From Streptomyces sp. NBC_00414 (GTDB taxonomy: Bacteria > Actinomycetota > Actinomycetes > Streptomycetales > Streptomycetaceae): a stretch of DNA of 64,000 bases. The DNA lies in NCBI RefSeq assembly GCF_036038375.1, contig NZ_CP107935.1, positions 5,084,001 to 5,148,000 on the forward strand, read 5' to 3'. Shown here one piece after another: positions 40,363 through 48,699 of this stretch (position 1 is its first letter; every line of letters begins with the position of its first letter). Position numbers and translations under genes: made by a program. A model generated the notes under the pieces. It made no database searches. It worked only from the letters and a program-made list of their open reading frames with translations, and was not told the origin of the DNA.

Positions 40363-41241
40363 GTGCCGGCCAGTACCGCGCCTCAAGCACCTCCCCAAGC
40401 ACCTTCACAGCAGAAGCCGCAGGCCCTCGAACGGCTCGACGAGCCGGGCGACCCCCAGGAGCCGAGTCCGCAGCGGCGCCGCGGGGCCGACACCCGGGCC
40501 CTCACCCAGGTCCTCTTCGGCGAGCTCAAGAACCTGGAACCCGGCGCCCCCGAGCACGGCCGGGTACGGGCCGCGCTGATCGAGGCGAACCTCCCGCTCG
40601 TGCGGTACGCCGCCGCCCGCTTCCGGTCGCGCAACGAGCCCATGGAGGACGTCGTCCAGGTCGGGACCATCGGGCTGATCAACGCCATCGACCGCTTCGA
40701 CCCCGACCGGGGCGTGCAGTTCCCGACCTTCGCGATGCCCACCGTCATCGGGGAGATCAAGCGGTACTTCCGCGACAACGTCCGCACGGTCCACGTACCG
40801 CGCAGGCTGCACGAGTTGTGGGTGCAGGTGAACAGCGCCACCGAGGACCTCACGACGGCCTTCGGGCGCACGCCCACGACCGCCGAGATCGCCGAGCGCC
40901 TGCGCATCGGTGAGGACGAGGTCCTGGCCTGCATCGAGGCCGGACGCTCGTACCACGCGACCTCCCTGGAGGCCGCCCAGGAGGGCGAAGGGCTGCCGGG
41001 CCTCCTCGACCGGCTCGGCTTCGAGGACCCCGCGCTGGACGGCGTGGAGCACCGGGACCTCGTACGGCATCTGCTCGTCCAGCTCCCCGAACGCGAGCAA
41101 CGCATCCTGCTGCTGCGCTACTACAGCAATCTGACGCAGTCACAGATCAGCGCGGAACTCGGAGTCTCACAGATGCATGTGTCAAGGCTGCTCGCCCGCA
41201 GTTTCGCTCGGCTGCGATCCGCAAACAGGATCGAGGCGTAA
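40363..41241 (+). CDS. sigF: Sporulation sigma factor SigF (SigB/SigF family)
   Basis: 292 residues. A Pro/Gln-rich N-terminus is followed by region 2 (LPLVRYAAARFRSRNEPMED, GTIGLINAIDRFDPDRGVQF), region 3 (VHVPRRLHELWVQVNSATED) and region 4 (LTQSQISAELGVSQMHVSRL). The GTG at 40363 has ribosome site ggtggag and gives the MPASTAP N-terminus I recall for SigF. The frame is open to 40276. In S. coelicolor SigF acts late in spore development (wall, pigment) and is probably held by RsbW-type anti-sigmas. It is adjacent to and closely similar to sigN. Confidence 0.92.
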   Translation: MPASTAPQAPPQAPSQQKPQALERLDEPGDPQEPSPQRRRGADTRALTQVLFGELKNLEPGAPEHGRVRAALIEANLPLVRYAAARFRSRNEPMEDVVQVGTIGLINAIDRFDPDRGVQFPTFAMPTVIGEIKRYFRDNVRTVHVPRRLHELWVQVNSATEDLTTAFGRTPTTAEIAERLRIGEDEVLACIEAGRSYHATSLEAAQEGEGLPGLLDRLGFEDPALDGVEHRDLVRHLLVQLPEREQRILLLRYYSNLTQSQISAELGVSQMHVSRLLARSFARLRSANRIEA

Positions 41242-41340
41242 CTCCGGGGAGCGAATCGCTTCCAAGGCCTTTTCCCGACGTTTCTGCGTCGAAAAACTGT
41301 CAGACCCCCCTTTTCCAGGGCCTATTCACCCCTCTTGTGT

Positions 41341-41375
41341 CGACATGTCACTACAGCGTGTTGCCGACATGTGAC
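41341..41375. promoter_or_regulatory. Direct repeat CGACATGTSAC upstream of sigN
   Basis: Two copies, CGACATGTCAC (41341-41351) and CGACATGTGAC (41365-41375), 24 bases apart and about 110 bases before the sigN ATG. Each contains the palindrome ACATGT. They look like paired regulator sites; the binding protein is unknown. Confidence 0.5.
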
Positions 41376-41485
41376 ATTCTTCCGGTGAAGCGTTTGCCGC
41401 GGCCCCGCCTCCGGTATTCAGGTGGAGGCTGCGTTCCTTCGACGGGAGCGTCCGCCGCGACCGTCCGCGACCCAAAGGGGGTGGC

Positions 41486-42385
41486 ATGTCCGCAGACCAG
41501 GGCAGCTCGAAGGTGCTCACGCTCACGAAGAGCGAATCCGCGCCCGACGTGCTTCACAGTGTCGTTGTCGAGGTACCGGCCATCCCGGCCGCGGAAGCCC
41601 CGGCCTTCCCCCCGACCCCGGAAGTGATCGACACCCGCACTCTGTCCCGTTCCCTGTTCCTGCGGCTCGCCGCACTCGACGAGAACAGCCCCGAGCGCGG
41701 CTATGTGCGAGACACACTCATCGAACTCAACCTCCCGCTGGTGCGTTACGCGGCCGCTCGTTTCCGGTCGCGCAACGAACCGATGGAGGACATCGTCCAG
41801 GTCGGCACGATCGGGCTGATCAAGGCGATCGACCGCTTCGACTGCGAACGGGGCGTGGAGTTCCCGACGTTCGCGATGCCCACCGTCGTGGGCGAGATCA
41901 AGCGGTTCTTCCGGGACACGTCGTGGTCGGTGCGCGTGCCGCGCCGGCTCCAGGAGCTGCGACTCGCGCTGACCAAGGCCAGTGACGAGCTCTCCCAGAA
42001 GCTGGACCGCTCGCCGACCGTCGCCGAACTCGCGGTCGTGCTCGGGGTGTCCGAGGAGGACGTGGTCGACGGCCTGGCCGTGGGCAACGCCTACACGGCC
42101 TCGTCCCTCGACTCCCCGGCTCCCGAGGACGACGGCGGCGAGGGCTCCCTCGCGGACCGCCTCGGCTACGAGGACACGGCACTGGAGGGCGTCGAGTACC
42201 GCGAGTCCCTGAAGCCCCTGCTGGCCAAACTCCCGCCCCGCGAGCGGCAGATCATCATGCTCCGCTTCTTCGCGAACATGACGCAGTCGCAGATCGGCGA
42301 GGAGGTCGGCATCTCACAGATGCACGTCTCCCGGCTGCTCACGCGGACGCTGTCCCAGCTGCGGGAAGGCCTCATCTCCGACTGA
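41486..42385 (+). CDS. sigN: Developmental sigma factor SigN (SigB/SigF family)
   Basis: 299 residues. Region 2 shares LPLVRYAAARFRSRNEPMED and GTIGLIKAIDRF almost word for word with SigF. Region 3 (VRVPRRLQELRLALTKASDE) and region 4 (MTQSQIGEEVGISQMHVSRL) complete the group 3 sigma layout. N-terminal 45 residues are unique and could bind regulators. ATG with ribosome site aaaggggg. In S. coelicolor SigN acts in the subapical stem of aerial hyphae (nepA). Tandem placement beside sigF suggests an old duplication. Confidence 0.93.
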   Translation: MSADQGSSKVLTLTKSESAPDVLHSVVVEVPAIPAAEAPAFPPTPEVIDTRTLSRSLFLRLAALDENSPERGYVRDTLIELNLPLVRYAAARFRSRNEPMEDIVQVGTIGLIKAIDRFDCERGVEFPTFAMPTVVGEIKRFFRDTSWSVRVPRRLQELRLALTKASDELSQKLDRSPTVAELAVVLGVSEEDVVDGLAVGNAYTASSLDSPAPEDDGGEGSLADRLGYEDTALEGVEYRESLKPLLAKLPPRERQIIMLRFFANMTQSQIGEEVGISQMHVSRLLTRTLSQLREGLISD

Positions 42386-42443
42386 CCGCCGTACCTCCCA
42401 CCCGGGGCTTCATAATTGACGGACCGTCAGTCACACTGGCGCG

Positions 42444-43265
42444 ATGCGTCGACGGGTGGGACAGCAGTCGATACGCGGTCCGATACGTGGCCGCCGAGGT
42501 GCCCTTGGGGTTGCCTCGGCGGCTGCGGTCTGTCTGGGGGCGGTGACGTCGGCCGCCTGCGGCAGTGGTGGCGGCGACGGTGACGGGTACGTCGCCGTGC
42601 AGCGCCCTTCGTCGTCCGCGGGGGCGGTGGCGCCCACGGGGGACGTGGAGTTGGTGCCTCTGGAGAGCGCCGACGCGCCCAAGGGGACTGCGGGAGAGGC
42701 GAGTTCAGCACCTGCGGACGGCGGCGCTCGGTCGAGCGCGGGCACCGACGCGGGCTCGGACGAGGGCGGGGACGGCACCGGCGGCTCGTCCCTGTCCGGT
42801 TCGTCCGGCGCACACGGCAGCGGTCGTACGAGCCCGTCCTCGGGCGGCGGGGACGGCGCGGCCGATGCGGGTGGGGCGGGCAGCGCGGGCGGCACCGGTG
42901 GGAGTTCAGGGGCCGGAGGGGCCGAGGGGTCGACGCCGGGGCCGGGCGGGTCCGCCGGTCCCGCCGTGCTGGCCGTCGGCGATCCCGAGCGGGAGCCCGC
43001 CGACAGGCGCTGGTGCGAGAAGGTCACCGTCGGGTTCCACAACACCGGGGGCACCGCGGTGCGTTCGGGCACGGTGACCTTCGGGACGCACATCATCGGC
43101 GCGCTCGGGATCGACTGGGCGACCGTCGAGTCGGCCGAATGGCTGCCCGTGCCGATCGCGCCGGGCAGCCGGATGAAGAGGACCTGGACGGTGTGCGTCG
43201 ACGCGTGGCGCGTACCTCTCGGCATGCACGTGGAGACGCGGGACTTGTCCGTCAGGTGGGAGTAG
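42444..43265 (+). CDS. Putative lipoprotein with Gly/Ser linker and beta-sandwich domain
   Basis: 273 residues. A basic start and hydrophobic segment ending VTSAACGSGG resemble a lipobox, with Cys39 as the lipid site (the -3 residue is Ser, so not ideal). Residues 60-170 are Gly/Ser/Ala/Thr low complexity. The C-terminal 100 residues (RRWCEKVTVGFHNTGGTAVR ... WTVCVDAWRVPLGMHVETRD) form an Ig-like or CBM-like beta sandwich with two Cys. Probably surface-attached, no known function. It follows sigN by 58 bases and could be read from its transcript. Confidence 0.7.
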   Translation: MRRRVGQQSIRGPIRGRRGALGVASAAAVCLGAVTSAACGSGGGDGDGYVAVQRPSSSAGAVAPTGDVELVPLESADAPKGTAGEASSAPADGGARSSAGTDAGSDEGGDGTGGSSLSGSSGAHGSGRTSPSSGGGDGAADAGGAGSAGGTGGSSGAGGAEGSTPGPGGSAGPAVLAVGDPEREPADRRWCEKVTVGFHNTGGTAVRSGTVTFGTHIIGALGIDWATVESAEWLPVPIAPGSRMKRTWTVCVDAWRVPLGMHVETRDLSVRWE

Positions 43266-43346
43266 GGCGCCCCATGGCGCCCCCGCCCACTCGCGCAGCT
43301 GCCTGAGCCGCTGTTCGGGCGGCTGCTTGAGCAGCTGCCCGAGCGG

Positions 43347-43544
43347 CTACTTGAGCGCGAGCCAGGCGACCACGGCGACGACCGCGACGGCCACGATCAC
43401 ACCGATGATCAGGCCGACCCGGGGACCCCGGGCGGTGGCTGCCTGCTGCTGCTGACGGCTCTGCGGGTCGTCGACGAACGCTCGGAACATCTGGGTGCTA
43501 CCCGCGGGGTCGTAGTTGCCCTCGGGGCCCTGGGTGTTTGCCAT
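43347..43544 (-). CDS. 65-residue tail-anchored membrane protein
   Basis: Reads MANTQGPEGNYDPAGSTQMF, then RAFVDDPQSRQQQQAATARG and a single C-terminal helix GLIIGVIVAVAVVAVVAWLA ending in LK. The soluble part faces the cytoplasm if inserted as a tail anchor. ATG at 43544. The frame extends upstream but without conserved features. It is a common short Streptomyces protein type with no known role, convergent with the lipoprotein gene. Confidence 0.65.
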   Translation of the reverse strand: MANTQGPEGNYDPAGSTQMFRAFVDDPQSRQQQQAATARGPRVGLIIGVIVAVAVVAVVAWLALK

Positions 43545-43878
43545 GCGCGTGACCCTATCGGGTGCGATCTGTGGCCCCAAGTTTTGGGGCCCTCTTCTCT
43601 TGGCGGGCACCGCCCAGGGGCTCCGCCCCCGGACCCCCGTATCGACCCTGCGGCCTCGTCCTCGAACGCCGGACGGGCCGAGTGGGCGCGGTCGGCCCCA
43701 GAACGGAGCGCAGCCCCCGACCACGGCCCCCGGCGACCCGGAAACCCGCCTCACCTGCGAGTTTACGTTTGCCAATACTTGCCTTTGCCAAGGTTTTAGG
43801 CCGTGGGGTCCCATTTAGTTTGCCTGCAGCAACCAACAGTATTTATGGTTGCCTAAAGCAACAAAAGAGGGAGGTGCG
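43545..43878. promoter_or_regulatory. marR-mfs-yceI upstream region with paired operators
   Basis: No gene. The left part holds the Streptomyces dispersed pieces ggggctccgcccccggaccc and ctcgaacgccggacgggcc. The right part is AT-richer. Two TTGC(N5)GCAA sites occur: TTGCCTGCAGCAA (43820-43832) and TTGCCTAAAGCAA (43849-43861), centred 29 bases apart. Half-sites ttgcc also occur near 43,769-43,790. These are plausible operators for the MarR protein that starts at 43879. Confidence 0.6.
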
Positions 43879-44376
43879 ATGGCCGCTCGACGGCAGTACG
43901 AGGAGCTGGCCCAGCAGCTGAGCGCCATCGGCGCCGTGAAGCGGGGCCTGGGCCGGGTCCTCCCGCACGAGTGCCCGGCGGGATCCGCCGCGGTGCTCAC
44001 GCTGCTCGACCGGCACGGCGAGATGCGGATGAGCCGCCTCGCCGAGCTGATGGCCATCGACATGTCGGTGACGAGCCGGCATGTGGCACACGTCGCCGAG
44101 CACGGCTGGATCGACCGGTCCCCCGACCCGGCCGACAAGCGCTCCCGCATCCTGCGGCTCAACCCCGCCGGACGGGCCATGCTCGCCGACCTCTCCGAGC
44201 GCTATATGAACGCGCTCGCCCACTACCTGGCGGACTGGTCCGACGACGAGGTCGACCAGCTCAACACCCTGCTCGGACGACTGCGCGCCAGCTTCGGCGA
44301 CTGCCGGCCCGTACCGGCCACACCGGCCGTGCCCGCCGCGGCGCCCTCCGGGCGGACCACCCGTACACCTGTATGA
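43879..44376 (+). CDS. MarR-family regulator
   Basis: 165 residues. Winged-helix parts: AGSAAVLTLLDRHGEMRMSR, LAELMAIDMSVTSRHVAHVA (recognition helix), EHGWIDRSPDPADKRSRILR (wing), then the C-terminal dimer helices ending in an Ala/Pro tail. ATG at 43879 with ribosome site agggaggtg. The stop overlaps a spare ATG of the transporter, and the real transporter start follows 24 bases later. It very likely represses itself, the MFS exporter and perhaps the YceI gene via the TTGC(N5)GCAA sites. Confidence 0.88.
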   Translation: MAARRQYEELAQQLSAIGAVKRGLGRVLPHECPAGSAAVLTLLDRHGEMRMSRLAELMAIDMSVTSRHVAHVAEHGWIDRSPDPADKRSRILRLNPAGRAMLADLSERYMNALAHYLADWSDDEVDQLNTLLGRLRASFGDCRPVPATPAVPAAAPSGRTTRTPV

Positions 44377-44399
44377 CGCAACACAAGAAAAGGAAGCCC

Positions 44400-46982
44400 A
44401 TGGCAACGACCACACCAGCCGGTGTGCGGGGCTCACACGCCAAGCACGGAGGCGCCCCCGACGGCGCTCCGATGACACACCGGCAGATCATGGAAGCCCT
44501 CTCCGGGCTGCTGCTCGGCATGTTCGTCGCGATCCTGTCGTCGACGATCGTCTCCAACGCACTGCCCGAGATCATCGGCGACCTGGGCGGCGGCCAGTCC
44601 GCCTACACCTGGGTCGTCACCGCCGCCCTGCTGTCGATGACCGCGACCACGCCCCTGTGGGGCAAGCTCGCGGACCTCTACAACAAGAAGGCGCTCGTCC
44701 AGATAGCGCTCGTCGTCTACGTCCTGGGATCCGCCGCCGCGGGCCTGTCGCAGAACGCCGGCATGCTGATCGCCTGCCGCGTGGTGCAGGGCATCGGCGT
44801 GGGCGGTCTGTCCGCCCTCGCGCAGATCGTCATGGCCGCGATGATCTCCCCGCGTGAGCGCGGCCGGTACTCCGGCTACCTCGGAGCCACGTTCGCGGTC
44901 GCGACCGTCGGCGGCCCGCTGCTCGGCGGTGTCATCACCGACACGAGCTGGCTCGGCTGGCGCTGGTGCTTCTACGTCGGTGTCCCCTTCGCGATCATCG
45001 CGCTGATCGTCCTCCAGAAGACCCTGCACCTGCCCGTCGTGAAGCGGGACGTGAAGGTCGACTGGGCCGGCGCGTTCTTCATCTCCGCCGCGGTCTCGCT
45101 GCTGCTCCTGTGGGTCACCTTCGCGGGCGACAAGTACGACTGGGTGTCGTGGCAGACGTACGCGATGGTCGGTGGCTCGATCGTGCTCGGGCTGCTGTTC
45201 GTGCTCATCGAGTCGAAGGCCAAGGAACCGATCATCCCGCTGCGGCTCTTCCGCAACCGGACCATCGCGCTCTCCTCGATCGCCTCGCTCTTCGTCGGTG
45301 TCGCGATGTTCTCCGGCACCGTCTTCTTCAGCCAGTACTTCCAGCTGGCCCGGGACGAGTCGCCCACCATGTCCGGTGTGCTGACGATCCCGATGATCGG
45401 TGGTCTGTTCATCTCGTCCACCGTCTCCGGCCAGATCATCACCAAGACCGGCAAGTGGAAGGCCTGGCTGGTCGGCGGCGGCGTGCTCATCACGGCGGGC
45501 CTCGGTCTGCTGGGCACCATCCGTTACGACACGGACTACTGGAAGACCGGCGTCTTCATGGCGCTGCTGGGTCTCGGCATCGGCATGATGATGCAGAACC
45601 TGGTGCTCTCCACCCAGAACCAGGTGGCACCCCAGGACCTCGGCGCGGCCAGCTCCACGGTGACCTTCTTCCGTTCCCTCGGTGGCGCGATGGGCGTCTC
45701 CGCGCTCGGCGCGGTGATGGCCAACCGGATCACCGACTACGTCAAGGACGGCCTCACCGGGATCGACCCCAAGTACGCGGCCGCGGCGAGCCATTCGACC
45801 GGCAGCATCCCCGACATGGACTCCCTGCCCGCGCCGCTGCGCACGGTCATGGAGAGCGCGTACGGGCACGGCATCGCGGACGTCTTCCTGATCGCCGCCG
45901 CCATGGCCCTGCTCGCCTTCCTCGTCACGCTGTTCATCAAGGAGGTCCCGCTGCGTACCTCGGGCGGGCTGGCGCAGGCCGCCGAGGCACAGGCCCAGGC
46001 GGAGGTCACGGCCGTCGCCGAGGCCTCCCCGGCAGCGGCCGGCTCGGCCGACGGCTTCCCGCCGGAGACCGAGGAGCGCGTACCGAGCTGGGCCGTCACG
46101 GACAACGGCGCGGGTGACGTCACCGGCACCGAGCCGGGGCCCGCGGGCACCCAGCGGCTCTCGTCGGTCGCCACCCTGGCGGCCGCGACCGACTCCGGCA
46201 CGGCTGCCGGTGCCGGTTCCGGCGGGGTCCCGGTCCACGGGTTCGTGCGGGGCGCCGAGAGCGCGCCCGTGCCACGGGCCGCCGTCACGCTGATCTCCCT
46301 CGCGGGCCGTCAGCTGGGCCGCTCGGTCGCACAGGGCGACGGTGCCTACGCGGTGGACGCGCCCGGCACGGGTTCGTACGTGCTGATCGCCTCGGCGGAC
46401 GGGTTCCAGCCGCAGGCCTCGACGGTCGTCGTGAACGGTGAACCGCTCGCGTACGACATCCTGCTGAGCGGTACGAGCGGGCTCGCCGGCGCGGTGAAGG
46501 CCGCCGAGGGCGGGCGGCCGGTCGTGGGCGCGATGGTCATCGTGACCGATGTGCGCGGTGACGTGCTGGCCACCGGGACCACCGGTGAGCAGGGCGAGTT
46601 CGCCTTCGCCGAGCTGGTACCCGGTGCCGTGACCGTCGCGGTGAACGCCGCCGGACACCGGCCCCGCGCCCTGCCCGTCGAGGTCGGCGGCACCGGCGTC
46701 ACCCGGGTCGAGGTCGAACTGACCGCCGGAGCGCAGCTCCAGGGCGTCGTGCACGCGCCCACCGGTCCGCTGGGCGACGCCCGGGTCACGCTCGTCGACG
46801 CGGCGGGCAACGTGGTCGGCAGCGCCACCACCGGGACGGACGGGGCGTACGCCTTCACCGACCTGGACGGCGGGGAGTACACGGTCATCGCGACCGGCTA
46901 CCCCCCGGTGGCCACGGCACTGACCGTCAGCGGCAGTGGCGTCGACGGCCACGACATCCGGCTCGCCCACCCCGGCGAGTAG
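44400..46982 (+). CDS. DHA2-type MFS exporter fused to three carboxypeptidase-regulatory-like domains
   Basis: 860 residues. Residues 27-517 form a 14-helix drug:H+ antiporter (motif A-like GKLADLYNKKALVQ, motif C region GGPLLGGVITDTSW). A polar linker (518-606) is followed by three beta-sandwich repeats of about 83-86 residues (607-692, 693-778, 779-860), each like GxVxxxxGxPVxxAxVxLxDxxG...T...GxYxFxxLxxGxYTVxA. The ATG at 44400 has ribosome site aaaggaag. With 14 helices both ends should be cytoplasmic, so the repeats either face the cytoplasm or the topology is unusual. Substrate unknown; MarR-regulated. Confidence 0.85.
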   Translation: MATTTPAGVRGSHAKHGGAPDGAPMTHRQIMEALSGLLLGMFVAILSSTIVSNALPEIIGDLGGGQSAYTWVVTAALLSMTATTPLWGKLADLYNKKALVQIALVVYVLGSAAAGLSQNAGMLIACRVVQGIGVGGLSALAQIVMAAMISPRERGRYSGYLGATFAVATVGGPLLGGVITDTSWLGWRWCFYVGVPFAIIALIVLQKTLHLPVVKRDVKVDWAGAFFISAAVSLLLLWVTFAGDKYDWVSWQTYAMVGGSIVLGLLFVLIESKAKEPIIPLRLFRNRTIALSSIASLFVGVAMFSGTVFFSQYFQLARDESPTMSGVLTIPMIGGLFISSTVSGQIITKTGKWKAWLVGGGVLITAGLGLLGTIRYDTDYWKTGVFMALLGLGIGMMMQNLVLSTQNQVAPQDLGAASSTVTFFRSLGGAMGVSALGAVMANRITDYVKDGLTGIDPKYAAAASHSTGSIPDMDSLPAPLRTVMESAYGHGIADVFLIAAAMALLAFLVTLFIKEVPLRTSGGLAQAAEAQAQAEVTAVAEASPAAAGSADGFPPETEERVPSWAVTDNGAGDVTGTEPGPAGTQRLSSVATLAAATDSGTAAGAGSGGVPVHGFVRGAESAPVPRAAVTLISLAGRQLGRSVAQGDGAYAVDAPGTGSYVLIASADGFQPQASTVVVNGEPLAYDILLSGTSGLAGAVKAAEGGRPVVGAMVIVTDVRGDVLATGTTGEQGEFAFAELVPGAVTVAVNAAGHRPRALPVEVGGTGVTRVEVELTAGAQLQGVVHAPTGPLGDARVTLVDAAGNVVGSATTGTDGAYAFTDLDGGEYTVIATGYPPVATALTVSGSGVDGHDIRLAHPGE

Positions 46983-47017
46983 TCGCGGCCCACTTGAAAA
47001 GGCAGTAGTCACAGACC

Positions 47018-47064
47018 CCGGCCCGTGGAGCGCGTTCCGAGCGGAGGCGCGCTCCACGGGCCGG
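47018..47064 (+). terminator. Strong hairpin between the MFS and YceI genes
   Basis: Perfect 17-bp stem CCGGCCCGTGGAGCGCG / CGCGCTCCACGGGCCGG with a 13-base loop, 35 bases after the MFS stop and 25 before the YceI start. It is either a terminator that sets lower yceI expression or a processing/stability element. Confidence 0.65.
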
Positions 47065-47088
47065 TTCCATGGAACGAGGTTGCTTGAA

Positions 47089-47913
47089 ATGGGACTGACC
47101 GCGCGGATCCGTACGCGGGACGGCTGGGCCGTGTCGCACGCGGTCGTCACCGTGACCGACATGACGGGCGCCCAGGTGGCGCGTGCCGAGGCGGACGAGG
47201 AAGGCACCGTGCGGGACGCGGTCGCGCTCGTGCCCGGCGCGTACACGGTGATCGTCACGGCCGTCGGGTACGCGCCCGTCGCGTCCAGCGCCATCGTCAC
47301 GGCGAGCGGCCGGGCCGAGATCGGCACCGTGACCCTCGCCCGGCAGGGCGGCACGGAACTGCCGCCGCCCGGCCCCTGGACGGTGGACCCGGCCCACTCC
47401 TCCGTGGGCGCCGTCGCCCAGCACCTGGGGATCTCCAGCGTGCACGGCCGGTTCACGCAGTTCGCCGGTTCGATCGAGATCGCCCCGGACGAGGTCGCCA
47501 AGTCCCGGGTGGAGGCGGTGATCCGGGCCGACTCGATCGACACGGGCAACGCCATGCGCGACGGCCACCTCAAGTCGCCGGACTTCCTGGACGTCGAGCG
47601 CCACCCGGAGATCACGTTTGTCTCGACGGGGCTGACCCCGGCCACCGGGAGCGACCGCTGGACGGTCCACGGTGATCTGACCCTGCACGGGGTCGTACGC
47701 CCGGTCGACCTGGACCTCGCCTACCTGGGCACGGGCGCCGACCCCTGGGGCGGCACCCGGGCGGCCTTCCGCGCGACCACGGAACTGCGCCGCGAGGACT
47801 TCGCGATGAACTACAACCAGGTCGTGCAGGCGGGCATCGCGGCGATCGGTACGACGCTGAAGGTGGAGCTGGACATCCAGGCCGTGCAGGGCGAGACACT
47901 CCCGCAGGCATAG
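47089..47913 (+). CDS. YceI-family protein with N-terminal carboxypeptidase-regulatory-like domain
   Basis: 274 residues. Residues 1-85 are one beta-sandwich repeat (SHAVVTVTDMTGAQVARAEA, GAYTVIVTAVGYAPVA) of the same kind as the three on the neighbouring transporter. Residues 95-274 are a YceI lipocalin-like barrel (WTVDPAHSSVGAVAQHLGIS, GNAMRDGHLKSPDFLDVERH, GDLTLHGVVRPVDLDLAYLG), which binds polyisoprenoid-like lipids. There is no signal peptide, so it is cytoplasmic. ATG with ribosome site acgagg. The shared domain suggests it docks to the exporter, perhaps handing over a hydrophobic ligand. Confidence 0.85.
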   Translation: MGLTARIRTRDGWAVSHAVVTVTDMTGAQVARAEADEEGTVRDAVALVPGAYTVIVTAVGYAPVASSAIVTASGRAEIGTVTLARQGGTELPPPGPWTVDPAHSSVGAVAQHLGISSVHGRFTQFAGSIEIAPDEVAKSRVEAVIRADSIDTGNAMRDGHLKSPDFLDVERHPEITFVSTGLTPATGSDRWTVHGDLTLHGVVRPVDLDLAYLGTGADPWGGTRAAFRATTELRREDFAMNYNQVVQAGIAAIGTTLKVELDIQAVQGETLPQA

Positions 47914-47992
47914 CCGTCGCCCCGGGCATCGACACAGGCGTAGGCACGGCAGGGTCAGCCTCAGCGGGTGCCTGTGCCCCTAGGCTGCCCCC

Positions 47993-48454
47993 ATGGCACC
48001 GAACATCGCTACGAACACCTCCGTGTCGTCGGCCGAGTTGCTCGACTTCGTACGCCCCCGGCACCGCGCGATCCTCCTGACCCGCAGGTCGGACGGAAGC
48101 CCGCAGGGGTCACCTCTGACCTGTGGAGTCGACGACTCGGGCCGCATCGTCGTCTCCACCTACCCGGAGCGCGCCAAGACCCGCAACGCCAAGCGCGACG
48201 AGCGGGTCAGCCTGATCGTCCTGAGCGACGACTGGAACGGCCCCTGGGTCCAGATCGACGGCACGGCCGAGGTGATCGACTCCCCCGACTCGGTCGAGCC
48301 GCTGGTCGAGTACTTCCGCAACATCTCGGGCGAACACCCGGACTGGGACGAATACCGCCGGGCCATGCTGAAGCAAGGCAAGTCGATCATCCGCATCACC
48401 CCGGAGAGGTGGGGCCCGGTGGCCACGGGCGGCTTCCCGCCCCACCTGGCATAG
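47993..48454 (+). CDS. PPOX-class F420-dependent oxidoreductase
   Basis: 153 residues of the split-barrel flavin/deazaflavin fold: PRHRAILLTRRSDGSPQGSP, GRIVVSTYPERAKTRNAKRD, WVQIDGTAEVIDSPDSVEPL and the C-terminal RITPERWGPVAT, hallmark phrases of the F420-dependent TIGR03618/PPOX group common in mycobacteria and Streptomyces. Substrates can be quinones, aflatoxins or biliverdin; here unknown. ATG at 47993. Its stop is followed by a tandem repeat array. Confidence 0.87.
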   Translation: MAPNIATNTSVSSAELLDFVRPRHRAILLTRRSDGSPQGSPLTCGVDDSGRIVVSTYPERAKTRNAKRDERVSLIVLSDDWNGPWVQIDGTAEVIDSPDSVEPLVEYFRNISGEHPDWDEYRRAMLKQGKSIIRITPERWGPVATGGFPPHLA

Positions 48455-48480
48455 CCCCACCCCGACCACCCCAGGGACAC

Positions 48481-48660
48481 GGGGAACGGCGCAGCCGCTG
48501 GCTTCTCGCCCTCAGGGGCGCGGGGAACGGCGCAGTCTTTTGTCCTTGCCGTCGGGGGCGCGGGGAACGGCGCAATCCTTTGCCTTTCACCCTCAGGGGC
48601 GCGGGGAACGGCGCAATCCTTTGTCTCTCGCCCTCAGGGGCGCGGGGAACGGCGCAATCC
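48481..48660. repeat. Tandem array (~41-bp unit) of the dispersed ggggcgcggggaacggcgca element
   Basis: Five copies of ggggaacggcgca at about 48,481, 48,522, 48,562, 48,603 and 48,643, spaced 40-41 bases. The linkers are also similar (caatcctttgtctctcgccc-like), so the whole 41-bp unit has been duplicated. The core is the inverse complement of the gcgccgttccccgcgcccc element seen elsewhere in the window. It lies between convergent genes. Confidence 0.8.
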
Positions 48661-48699
48661 TTTGTCTTCGAAGGGCAGCGCCCAAACACCCCGCACCCC

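Noticed and set aside
44433..47645. 1,070-codon open frame antisense to the MFS and YceI genes
   Set aside because: His/Arg/Gly/Asp-rich with no motif, no ribosome site. An artefact of high third-position GC in the opposite strand.
48481..48660. CRISPR array
   Set aside because: Repeats are regularly spaced, but the linkers are nearly identical to each other instead of unique spacers, and no cas gene is near.
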